From QAMH01 sp964435565 (GTDB taxonomy: Bacteria; Actinomycetota; Coriobacteriia; Coriobacteriales; QAMH01), in contig CAYSZR010000002.1 of NCBI GenBank assembly GCA_964435565.1, positions 1 through 64,000 on the forward strand: a stretch of DNA of 64,000 nt. The letters are read 5' to 3'. Of the stretch, positions 44,656 to 53,000 are shown one piece after another. The position numbers and the translations under genes are program-made. The first letter of the stretch is position 1; each line of letters starts with the position of its first letter. The notes below the pieces were generated by a model, which worked only from the letters and a program-made list of their open reading frames with translations, had not been told where the DNA came from and did not search any database.

Positions 44656-46815
44656 ATGAGAAAACCTGAATTATTAGCGCCAGCGGGCAATCGTGCGGCA
44701 TTCGAGGCTGCGCTGGGCGCAGGTGCAGATGCGATTTATCTGGGCACCGACTTTCTGAACGCGCGCCGCAACGCGGACAACTTCACAACCGATGAGCTGC
44801 GCTCCGCGTGCAGGGATGCACATCTGCGCGGGGCGAAAGTGTACCTCACGGCGAACACGCTCGTCTTTCCGGGAGAGATGCGCGATGCGCTGTCGATGGT
44901 CGGCGCCGCAGCGGAGGCGGGGATTGACGCTGCGATCGTGCAGGATGTGGGACTTATCTCGGCACTGCGCCGCGATCTTCCCGAGCTTGATATACATGCA
45001 TCGACGCAGATGAACATCCGTGACAAGCGCGGTATCGAGCTGGCGACGCGTATGGGTTGTTCTCGCGTGACACTTGCCCGCGAGCTAACCCTTGAACAGA
45101 TTGCGCGTCTGACAAAACTTGGTGTTGACCTCGAAATCTTTGTTCATGGTGCGCTTTGCATCTGCCAATCGGGGCAGTGTCTGCTCTCCTCGCTTATTGG
45201 CGGACGCAGCGCGAACCGTGGGCTGTGTGCGCAACCGTGCCGATTGCCCTACAAGCTTGTCAATGAAGAGGGCAAGCGGCTCGCCGATACGGACCCGTAT
45301 CTGTTGAGCCCGCGTGATTTGTGTGCAATCGATTTGCTCCCCGAGATCATCGCGGCGAACGTTGCTTCGATCAAGATCGAGGGCCGCATGAAGTCGACTG
45401 AATATGTGTCGACAGTCACGTCCGTATATCGCGAAGCGCTTGATCGTGCTTGGCTCAACGAGGAGCCGTTTACCGTATCGGATACGGAGGAAAACGAACT
45501 TGCCGAGGCGTTTAGCCGCGGATTCACCAAAGGTTATCTGGTCGGCGAACGCGGCAATGAGATGATGGGCTATAAGCGTCCCAATAATAGAGGAGTTGCG
45601 GTTGGGCGTGTTGCCGGTTTTTCCGCTGGCAAGGTGAAAGTGACCGCCTCCTCTGAAATCAACGTCGGCGACCTGCTGGAATTTTGGACTTCGAAGGGAC
45701 GTGTAATCTACACCGTTAATTCCGAGGACACGCTCAAAGGTGATACGAAGTTTCTGAAGGTCCCTGAGCCCGTTTCAACAGGCGACCGTGTGTTTCGCGT
45801 GCGTTCGGCATCCCTTTTGCAAGCAGCGCAAAAACGCACCGAAGCTGGTCTTGCGATTCCCGTCTCTATTGAAGCGCGGCTGCAACAAGGCGAGCCCGTG
45901 TCCGTTTGCGTGCGCGATGCGGCGGGACACGAAGGCAAGGCGACCGGTGCCGTTATCGAAGCTGCCCGCACGAAGGCTATCACGCGCGACGAGGTCATCG
46001 AGCACGTGGGCAGGCTCGGCGGCACGCCTTATGTGTGTGATGACTGGCATGTCGATCTTGACGAAGGCGTTGGAACTGGTTTTTCCGCTCTGCATAAGGT
46101 GAGGGCAGCGGCGATCGCCGCATTCGAAGACGCCCTGCTTGCAGATGCAGGAAGGCCTGCTTCACAGGCTCAGCGCGTGGAAATCGAACGCGTGAACGAT
46201 ATGTCTCGCATGGCGCCATTCGTGACCGTTGTCGACTTCGGTGCTACCGATATAGCCCTCGAGATTGGCGATTTCGAAGCACATCACGCCATTGGCCCCA
46301 AGCTGTATGCCACGAATGTCGAGGCGCTTCAGACTTGGGCCGCGCTCGGCGCTGATTTCGCGTGGCTTTCACCCGAGCTCACCTTGCATCAGATCAAACT
46401 GCTTGCTGACGAATCGCCACTTCCGCTGGGCCTTTTCGTCTGCGGACGTCAGGAACTTATGGTGAGCAGCCACTGCTTCCTTATGGCGCAGGGGGATTGC
46501 GATGGGCATTGCGCCCAATGCAAGCGCAGGACCGGCGATATGACATATCTGGAAGATCGCAAAGGGTATCGTTTCCCGGTAACGACGGATCTGCAGGGAC
46601 GCGGGCATATATATAACGCCGTCTCGCTCGATGTCGTGCATGCGGTGGGCGATCTGGTCCGAGCGGGCGTGCGCGGGCTCGCGATTGACGCGACATTCAT
46701 GGGCAAGGGCGAGGCAGAACACGAGGTTAATCGCATACGAAGTGCCATGAACGGTAACAAGGTCGAGAAAAAGCCTGACACGACTACAGGACATCTCTTC
46801 CGCGCCGTGCAGTAG
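44656..46815 (+). CDS. U32-family peptidase / RlhA-like protein
   Basis: A 719-residue protein. The N-terminal TIM-barrel begins KPELLAPAGNRAAFEAAL, and the U32 signature ICQSGQCLLSSLIGGRSANR with nearby Cys residues (GLCAQPC) forms the iron-sulphur or prephenate site known from RlhA, which hydroxylates 23S rRNA C2501. A long C-terminal part (about 400-719) resembles the collagenase-like extension of larger family members and has CDGHCAQCKRR. The start has a poor ribosome site. Peptidase versus RNA-hydroxylation role cannot be settled. Confidence 0.85.
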   Translation: MRKPELLAPAGNRAAFEAALGAGADAIYLGTDFLNARRNADNFTTDELRSACRDAHLRGAKVYLTANTLVFPGEMRDALSMVGAAAEAGIDAAIVQDVGLISALRRDLPELDIHASTQMNIRDKRGIELATRMGCSRVTLARELTLEQIARLTKLGVDLEIFVHGALCICQSGQCLLSSLIGGRSANRGLCAQPCRLPYKLVNEEGKRLADTDPYLLSPRDLCAIDLLPEIIAANVASIKIEGRMKSTEYVSTVTSVYREALDRAWLNEEPFTVSDTEENELAEAFSRGFTKGYLVGERGNEMMGYKRPNNRGVAVGRVAGFSAGKVKVTASSEINVGDLLEFWTSKGRVIYTVNSEDTLKGDTKFLKVPEPVSTGDRVFRVRSASLLQAAQKRTEAGLAIPVSIEARLQQGEPVSVCVRDAAGHEGKATGAVIEAARTKAITRDEVIEHVGRLGGTPYVCDDWHVDLDEGVGTGFSALHKVRAAAIAAFEDALLADAGRPASQAQRVEIERVNDMSRMAPFVTVVDFGATDIALEIGDFEAHHAIGPKLYATNVEALQTWAALGADFAWLSPELTLHQIKLLADESPLPLGLFVCGRQELMVSSHCFLMAQGDCDGHCAQCKRRTGDMTYLEDRKGYRFPVTTDLQGRGHIYNAVSLDVVHAVGDLVRAGVRGLAIDATFMGKGEAEHEVNRIRSAMNGNKVEKKPDTTTGHLFRAVQ

Positions 46816-46858
46816 ACCTTCTGCTAACATAGCGGATTTGAACGAAAAAGAATGATTC

Positions 46859-48088
46859 ATGAAAGGTAAGACCGTGCTTTCCAGTGAAGAACAACTCCAT
46901 ATCATCCAATCGGGTGTTGCAAATCTCACGCCGTACGACGGCATGAAGAAGAAACTCGATCGCGGCACTCCGCTTACCATCAAGCTTGGCGTCGACCCGA
47001 CCAGTCCCGATCTGCATATTGGCCACGCTGTGCCTTTGCGCAAGTTGCGTCAGTTCCAGGACTTGGGGCATACGGTCACGCTCATCATCGGCGACGGTAC
47101 GGCGATGATCGGTGATCCGAGTGGACGAAATTCCACGCGCCCGCAGCTTTCCGCCGAGCAAATCGACCAGAACGCGAAGACGTACATGGACCAGGCGATG
47201 AAGGTCCTTAATCCTGAGATGACCAAGGTCGTGCACAATCGCGATTGGATATTCGATCTCGATTTGGCCGGCTTGCTCGAGCTGCTGAGCAACTTTACGG
47301 TCGCGCGTATTCTCGAGCGGGATGATTTTTCGAATCGCTATCACAACCAGCAGCCTATCGCTATGCATGAGTTCATCTATCCCATCATGCAGGCCTATGA
47401 TTCGGTCGTTATCAAGGCCGATGTCGAGCTTGGCGGAAACGACCAGCTCTTCAATCTGCTGGCTGGGCGCGAGCTTATGGAAAAGAAGCAGATGGAGCCG
47501 CAAGTCTGCTTGACGCTTCCTTTGCTCGAAGGCCTTGACGGGGTGCGCAAGATGTCGAAGTCCTATGGCAATTACATTGGCCTTACCGATGAACCTGCCG
47601 ACATGTTTGGCAAGGTCATGAGCATTCCCGATACGCTGATGCCCAAGTATTATCGTTTGGCGACGGCCCTGTCCGTGTCAGAAATCGACGAGATTGATGC
47701 GGCGCTTACCGCAAACGAGCTTGACCCGAACAAGGCAAAGCGCCGTCTTGCCCGTGAAATCATCAAGATCTATCACAGCGAACAGGCCGCAGAAGAAGCA
47801 GAAGAGCAGTTCAACAAGGTCTTCAAGGCGCATGATGTGCCCGATGACATTGAGACCTACGATGTCGAGCTTGCTGAGGATGCTGAAAAAGGCGGCGTCT
47901 ATCTGCCTAAGCTGCTTGCCGAGCTCAAGCTTGTCGCAACGGGTGGCGAAGGCAGGCGCATGATCGATCAAGGCGGCGTGAAGATTGACGGCAAGGCCAT
48001 GGAAGCCAAGGCATATTACGTGCCGGCAAGTCAGCTGCATGGAGCGACCTTGCAGGTTGGCAAACGCAAATGGGCAAAGCTCGCGTAG
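46859..48088 (+). CDS. tyrS: Tyrosyl-tRNA synthetase
   Basis: A 409-residue class Ic synthetase of the TyrZ-like branch. The HIGH motif is in SPDLHIGHAVPL and the KMSKS motif in VRKMSKSYGNYIGL. A C-terminal S4 domain (GGVKIDGKAMEAKAYYV) binds tRNA. It acts in the cytosol. A strong terminator follows at 48123-48159. No T-box leader was recognised in the 43 bases upstream, which is too short for one. Confidence 0.95.
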   Translation: MKGKTVLSSEEQLHIIQSGVANLTPYDGMKKKLDRGTPLTIKLGVDPTSPDLHIGHAVPLRKLRQFQDLGHTVTLIIGDGTAMIGDPSGRNSTRPQLSAEQIDQNAKTYMDQAMKVLNPEMTKVVHNRDWIFDLDLAGLLELLSNFTVARILERDDFSNRYHNQQPIAMHEFIYPIMQAYDSVVIKADVELGGNDQLFNLLAGRELMEKKQMEPQVCLTLPLLEGLDGVRKMSKSYGNYIGLTDEPADMFGKVMSIPDTLMPKYYRLATALSVSEIDEIDAALTANELDPNKAKRRLAREIIKIYHSEQAAEEAEEQFNKVFKAHDVPDDIETYDVELAEDAEKGGVYLPKLLAELKLVATGGEGRRMIDQGGVKIDGKAMEAKAYYVPASQLHGATLQVGKRKWAKLA

Positions 48089-48122
48089 TGAACTTGCGCT
48101 GCAAGGAGCATGACCGAAAATG

Positions 48123-48159
48123 AAATTCGCCCCTGGGAGTGATCTCCAGGGGCGAATTT
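48123..48159 (+). terminator. Intrinsic terminator of tyrS
   Basis: AAATTCGCCCCTGGGAG (48123-48139) and CTCCAGGGGCGAATTT (48144-48159) pair perfectly apart from one bulged G, with loop TGAT, followed by TT and TATAAG. It can act on both strands and may also end the convergent regulator gene. Confidence 0.92.
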
Positions 48160-48180
48160 TTATAAGCTAAAGTTTTTCGT

Positions 48181-48669
48181 TTAGTGCTTCGTGCAGTGTT
48201 TCTTGCACCCGCGGTGCTTCTTGCCGCCCTTGCGCTTTCCGTGCGCGCCCTGCTCCTTCGCGGAGAGGATGATCTTCTCGGTCAGGGCGTCGAGCTGGGC
48301 GATCTCGTCTGCCGAAAGCGGCTCGAGAAGTGTGGCCGCGGCCTTGTCCTGCGCCGCGCAGCGCTTTTCGGCGAGCTTGTCGCCTTCCGCGGTGAGCTTG
48401 GCGGCGTAGGTCTTCTTCTCGCCCGCGTCCTCGATGGTCACGAAGCCGGCGCGCTCGGCCTTGCGCACGATCTCCTTGAGCTTGGTGCGGTCCCAGCTCA
48501 GCTTCTCGACGAGCTCGCGGGAGCTCATCTCGCCGCCGGCCTTGTGCAGGACCTTGAGCAGGGCCCCGACGCCCATCTTGTAGCTCTTGGGGCCGTTCTT
48601 CTTCATGGCGCGGTTGGCAAGTGCGGTCGCCTTACGCAGCTGCTTGAGGGTTCTGGTTGCCTGTGACAT
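48181..48669 (-). CDS. MarR-like regulator with His/Cys tail, G+C-rich
   Basis: A 162-residue winged-helix regulator: helices KVLHKAGGEMSSRELVEKL and a recognition helix DRTKLKEIVRKAERAGFV, then the wing and a long dimer helix. The last 20 residues are rich in Lys, His and Cys (HRGCKKHCTKH), a likely metal-binding tail. Base use is unlike the neighbours: the block 48241-48300 has 41 G+C of 60, and G/C is strongly favoured at third positions. This suggests transfer from a higher-G+C relative. CGAGGAAGGA precedes ATG 48669. Inverted repeats upstream may be its operators. Confidence 0.75.
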   Translation of the reverse strand: MSQATRTLKQLRKATALANRAMKKNGPKSYKMGVGALLKVLHKAGGEMSSRELVEKLSWDRTKLKEIVRKAERAGFVTIEDAGEKKTYAAKLTAEGDKLAEKRCAAQDKAAATLLEPLSADEIAQLDALTEKIILSAKEQGAHGKRKGGKKHRGCKKHCTKH

Positions 48670-48688
48670 TGTTCTGTCCTTCCTCGAA

Positions 48689-48739
48689 TTATCTACTTTT
48701 ACAATAATCATATTTTCAGATTAACGCAAAAGTAGATAA
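48689..48739. promoter_or_regulatory. Inverted-repeat operator region of the MarR-like gene
   Basis: TTATCTACTTTT (48689-48700) and AAAAGTAGATAA (48728-48739) are a perfect 12-bp inverted repeat with a 27-base A+T-rich spacer, just upstream of the regulator start. A third related site, TGTAG-AATAA-CTACA, is at 48785-48799. The shared GTAG/CTAC core suggests regulator half-sites bracketing its promoter. Confidence 0.55.
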
Positions 48740-48853
48740 AAGCAAGACGTTTCGGGAAATTATCACAATTTGAGATTATTATTTTGTAGAATAACTACAT
48801 TTCAACTGATGCTGCACGCGAGGGAAAAATTGCGGTATACTTCCTTCTCGCGT

Positions 48854-48930
<77 letters not shown>

Positions 48931-49011
48931 ACTATATGGTTGGGTATAGAAAAAATGTTTCGTTAGTCTATACTCTTCGATATTGTGTGGCGCTATGATA
49001 TGCGCAGCACC

Positions 49012-49087
49012 GCGGCGGTAGTTCAATTGGTAGAGCCCTAGCCTTCCAAGCTGATTGTTGCGGGTTCGAGTCCCGTCCGCCGCTCCA
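49012..49087 (+). tRNA. tRNA-Gly (TCC)
   Basis: Acceptor GCGGCGG pairs with CCGCCGC, T-arm CGGGTTCGAGTCCCG, anticodon loop CTTCCAA gives TCC. The anticodon stem closes with a mismatch at its base and a G-T pair. An encoded CCA follows. Confidence 0.92.
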
Positions 49088-49158
49088 TAGTATCGATCGA
49101 AGGGCATCCGGTGCGATGCTCTTCGTGTTATACGACAAAGAGGATGGGGTTTTGCGTT

Positions 49159-50001
49159 ATGAAACGTATCGTCAGCATTCAGGACATCTCTTGCGTAGGT
49201 AAATGCTCGCTCACAGTTGCTTTGCCGATCATTTCTGCGATGGGCGTCGAATGCGGTATCGTGCCGACAGCCGTGCTTTCTGTGCATACTGCGTTTGATA
49301 GTTTTACCTTTGATGACCTGACCGATCAGATTGACCCAATCTCGAAAAGCTGGAAAGAAAACGGCGTAACATTCGATGCCATATACACGGGCTATCTTGG
49401 ATCCTTCAAACAGCTGGAACTTGTAAGCCGCTTCTTTGACGAGCATAGACGAGACGACACATTCGTGTTCGTCGACCCCGCAATGGCCGATAACGGCGTT
49501 CTTTATAAGGGCTTTACCCCCGAATTCGCGCGTGCCATGGGCGCCGTTGTTTGCTCCAAGGCGGATATCATCGATCCTAACATCACCGAAGCCGCCTTCA
49601 TGTTGGGCGCCGAATACAAAGACGATGGAACATACGATGAAGACTACGTACGCGACCTTCTGCAGGGTCTTACATCCCTTGGTGCAAAGAAGGCCGTGCT
49701 TACAGGCGTGAGCCTCGAGCCAGGTACTTGTGGTGTATATGGCTTAGACAGTGAGACCGGCGAATACTTCTCGTATTTCAACGAGCTCATTGAGGCACGC
49801 TTTCATGGCACGGGCGACGTGTTCTCTTCTGCAGCCGTTGGCGCGTTGCTCAATGGGCTGCCGCTTGACCGCGCCCTTGCCGTCGCAGCTGATTACACAG
49901 TTGCGACGATCAAGACGACTGTCGGGCACGATGACCATAACTGGTACGGAGTCGATTTCGAGACTGAAATACCCTATTTGCTCAAGCTTATCGGGAAATA
50001 A
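49159..50001 (+). CDS. pdxY: Pyridoxamine/pyridoxal kinase
   Basis: A 280-residue ribokinase-fold kinase of the vitamin B6 salvage pathway, phosphorylating pyridoxal or pyridoxamine. It starts RIVSIQDISCVGKCSL, has FVDPAMADNG for the phosphate-acceptor site and the catalytic GTGDVFSSAAVGALL near residue 220. ATG 49159 follows GAGGATGGGG; a frame open from 49111 is only leader. It ends three bases from the convergent VaFE gene, with no terminator visible between them. PdxY and PdxK are hard to separate by eye. Confidence 0.9.
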   Translation: MKRIVSIQDISCVGKCSLTVALPIISAMGVECGIVPTAVLSVHTAFDSFTFDDLTDQIDPISKSWKENGVTFDAIYTGYLGSFKQLELVSRFFDEHRRDDTFVFVDPAMADNGVLYKGFTPEFARAMGAVVCSKADIIDPNITEAAFMLGAEYKDDGTYDEDYVRDLLQGLTSLGAKKAVLTGVSLEPGTCGVYGLDSETGEYFSYFNELIEARFHGTGDVFSSAAVGALLNGLPLDRALAVAADYTVATIKTTVGHDDHNWYGVDFETEIPYLLKLIGK

Positions 50002-50004
50002 TCG

Positions 50005-53000
50005 TTATTTATCAGCGTCACCTCCCAGGAATCTGCGCCGGAAGAAGAAGAGGGATCCAAGAACGAGGGCCGCGATGCAGCCACAAGCTGCGAAGGCGAG
50101 AAGCGATTCGTCGCCGGTCTTGACTATATTTCCCAGGACACGGGAAAAGCCAGAGGATGTTTTGTCGGCAACGTGCACGGTCTGACGTTTGTCCTCGAGA
50201 TTTTCATGCGCGATAAGCCTGGAGCCGCTTGCATCGAGTAGCTGCTCGAAGGCGACAAGGTCATGACCGGCAATTCTTCGTGCATCGAGCTCGAAGCAGA
50301 CATCGGCGCTGCCGCTTTCGCGTGTTGCCACAAAACGCGCTTTGACGGTGACGGGCCGATCATCGACAAGCAGCGGGGATCCGTCCGTCTTGTCCATCAA
50401 GGTACCGGCGATTATGTATTCTCTGCCGCATTCGAGCCCCGTGTATGTAACGGCATCTATGATCTTGCAGTCCAACGTTGCGGCAAGTTCGGAATCGCCG
50501 TCACTTGCATCGGATGCATGCGTTTCGAGTGTAGGCGAGACGATGTGGACAGTCTGCCCTTCATCTGCGAGGTCTGCATGCGTTGCCAATGTCGAGCCTG
50601 CACGCAGCAGCGTCTCGAACACGACGACGTCTGCGTCGTTATCCATGATCGTGGTGTCGATTTCAAAATCGAGTTCGATACTGCCATGGGCAGTTTCAGG
50701 TGTGAATTTTGCCTGGGCGCTGATGGGGTTGCCAAAAGCATCGAGCGCGGGAGTGCCGGCCAAAGTCCCGTCGTTGACCATAAGGGTTCCCGTGAGTTCG
50801 TATTCCTCGCCTGGTTTCAAACCCGTGTATGCGACGGTATCTGTAATGGTCGCGACTCGCCCGCGCATGATGACCTTGTCTGCATCAGCTTTGTCAATGG
50901 CGCTTGTCTGAATATTTGGCAGGCTTGCTATGACGGTTTGAGATGCGTTGTCGAGATTCTCATGAGAGGCGATGAGTTTTTCATCTCTATAGAGGTTTTC
51001 GAAGACCACCGCTGTTTGGGTCGTATTGTCGAGCGATGCATCATAGCGGAACGCGACTTCTGTTGTGCCGTCTGTTTTGTCAGGGATAAACGATTGAGTG
51101 CTCTGGATGGTCTTTCCCTGGGCGTCGAGCAACGGTTGGCCCGCTTCCTTGTCCATCAAGGTTCCCACGATGGTATAGCTTGCGCCTGGCTGCAGCCCGC
51201 GATAGGACACCGCGTCGAGGATACGTGTTCCATCACCTGCTGAAATCTCACGGTCTCCGTCTTCGGGATCGCTTGCGCTCGTGGAAATGTCCGGTGGTTG
51301 CACGCATACGGTCTGGCCTTCGTCTGCGATGTCTTCATGCTTGGTGATTTCGATGCCATCGCGAAAGAGCTTCTCGAAAACGACTAATTCGGAGCCGGCT
51401 TCGAGCGAGCTCGCGTCGAATGTGACGGTCAGGGGGAATTCGCCGTTTGCGTGTTCGGGCGTGAAGGTTGCGCTTGCCGTTGGCACGTTTCCCGAAGCGT
51501 CTGTGAGGGGCTGTCCTGTTGTCTTGTCCATAAGAGTTGCCACGAGGGTATATTCAGCCGCTGGCATAAGGTTCGCATACGATACGGTGTCTATGATGTG
51601 CGCATCTGTATCGCGCACGACGGTCTTCGTGTTGTCTCGCGAGACGGCGGATGTTTTGATCTGGGGTATTGCGATTGTGACGGTCTGCCCCGCATCATCG
51701 AGGTCTTCATGACGCGCCAGTTTGACGCCCGCGCGCGAGAGCCTTTCAAAAACCACGAGTTCGGCGCCTTCGTCTACGACTGTTGCATCAAGAGAAAACG
51801 ACATATGGGCTACCCCGTCTGAGCTTTCGGGGCTGAACTGCATTGTCGAGCTTACCGTGCTTCCATCGCGTTTTCTGAGCACTGTGCCGCTCTGCTTATC
51901 CATGACCGTGCCGATAAGCTGGTAGGTCGTTTTTGGCTTGAGTCCCCTGAAGGCTACGAAATCATTAAGCGTTACGCCGTCATCGCGTGCAATGGTCTTT
52001 GACATGTCATCGCCGCTCGCCGTGCTCTGCATGGAGGGCTGCTCGATGACGATGCTCTGCAAAGCGTCCTCGATATCGATATGGCTGGCGAGCTTGCGTC
52101 CATCTCGGTATAGCTCTTCAAACACGACGCCGACTGTGGCGACGTTCGTGTTCGAGGCATCAAAGACGAATGGGATATCCACGCTTCCGTCTGATGTGAT
52201 GGGAGCAAAGGTGCGAGAAGCGGTTACTTGCTGGCCAAATGGATCTGTTATCGGACGTCCGGTTTGTTTTTCTACGAGAGCACCTTTCATCGTGTATTCG
52301 CGTCCAGGTTGCAGGCCACTGTATGAAACAGTGTCAAGAATCGTTGTTTCTATATCCGCAGAGGCGATCTGATCGCCATCGGCCTGGTCGGCAACGCTCG
52401 TTTCGATTCTTGGAGGGAATACGGTCACGGTCTGGCCTTCATCTGATATATCTTCATGAGTGGCGATTTCCCTATCGCCCCGCGTGAGTTTTTCGAAAAC
52501 GACGAGCTCGGTTCCTGAATCGAGGCCAGTGGCATCGAATGTGAATGCCATATCCACCGTTCCATGCGATTCTTGCGGAGCAAAAGAAGCGCTGGTGCTG
52601 ATAGGAGCTCCGCTTGCAATATATGGTTGCCCGGTTTTCTTGTCCATGATGGTTCCCGTTAGGGTGTAGGTTGCACCCGGGGCTAGGCCGGTGAATGTGA
52701 CGTGGTCAAGCACAGTCGTGTCGACATCTTTGATTACGCGAGCGTCGCCGTCTGTAGCATCGCATGCAGACGTTGCGATGGCTGGCTGCACGACTGTCGC
52801 AGATTGGGAAGCGTCGTCAAGATCTTCATGGCGTGCCAGCACTCTGTCTCCTTCAAAGAGCGTTTCGCAGACGACGATTCGCGCTCCATCGGAAACGACG
52901 CTTGCATCGAAGACAAAGGGGAGTTCAAGAGTGCCGTTGGTGGCGGGCGCCGTAAACGTTGCATGGGATGTCACGGGGGATCCGTCGCTGCTCGGCAGAG

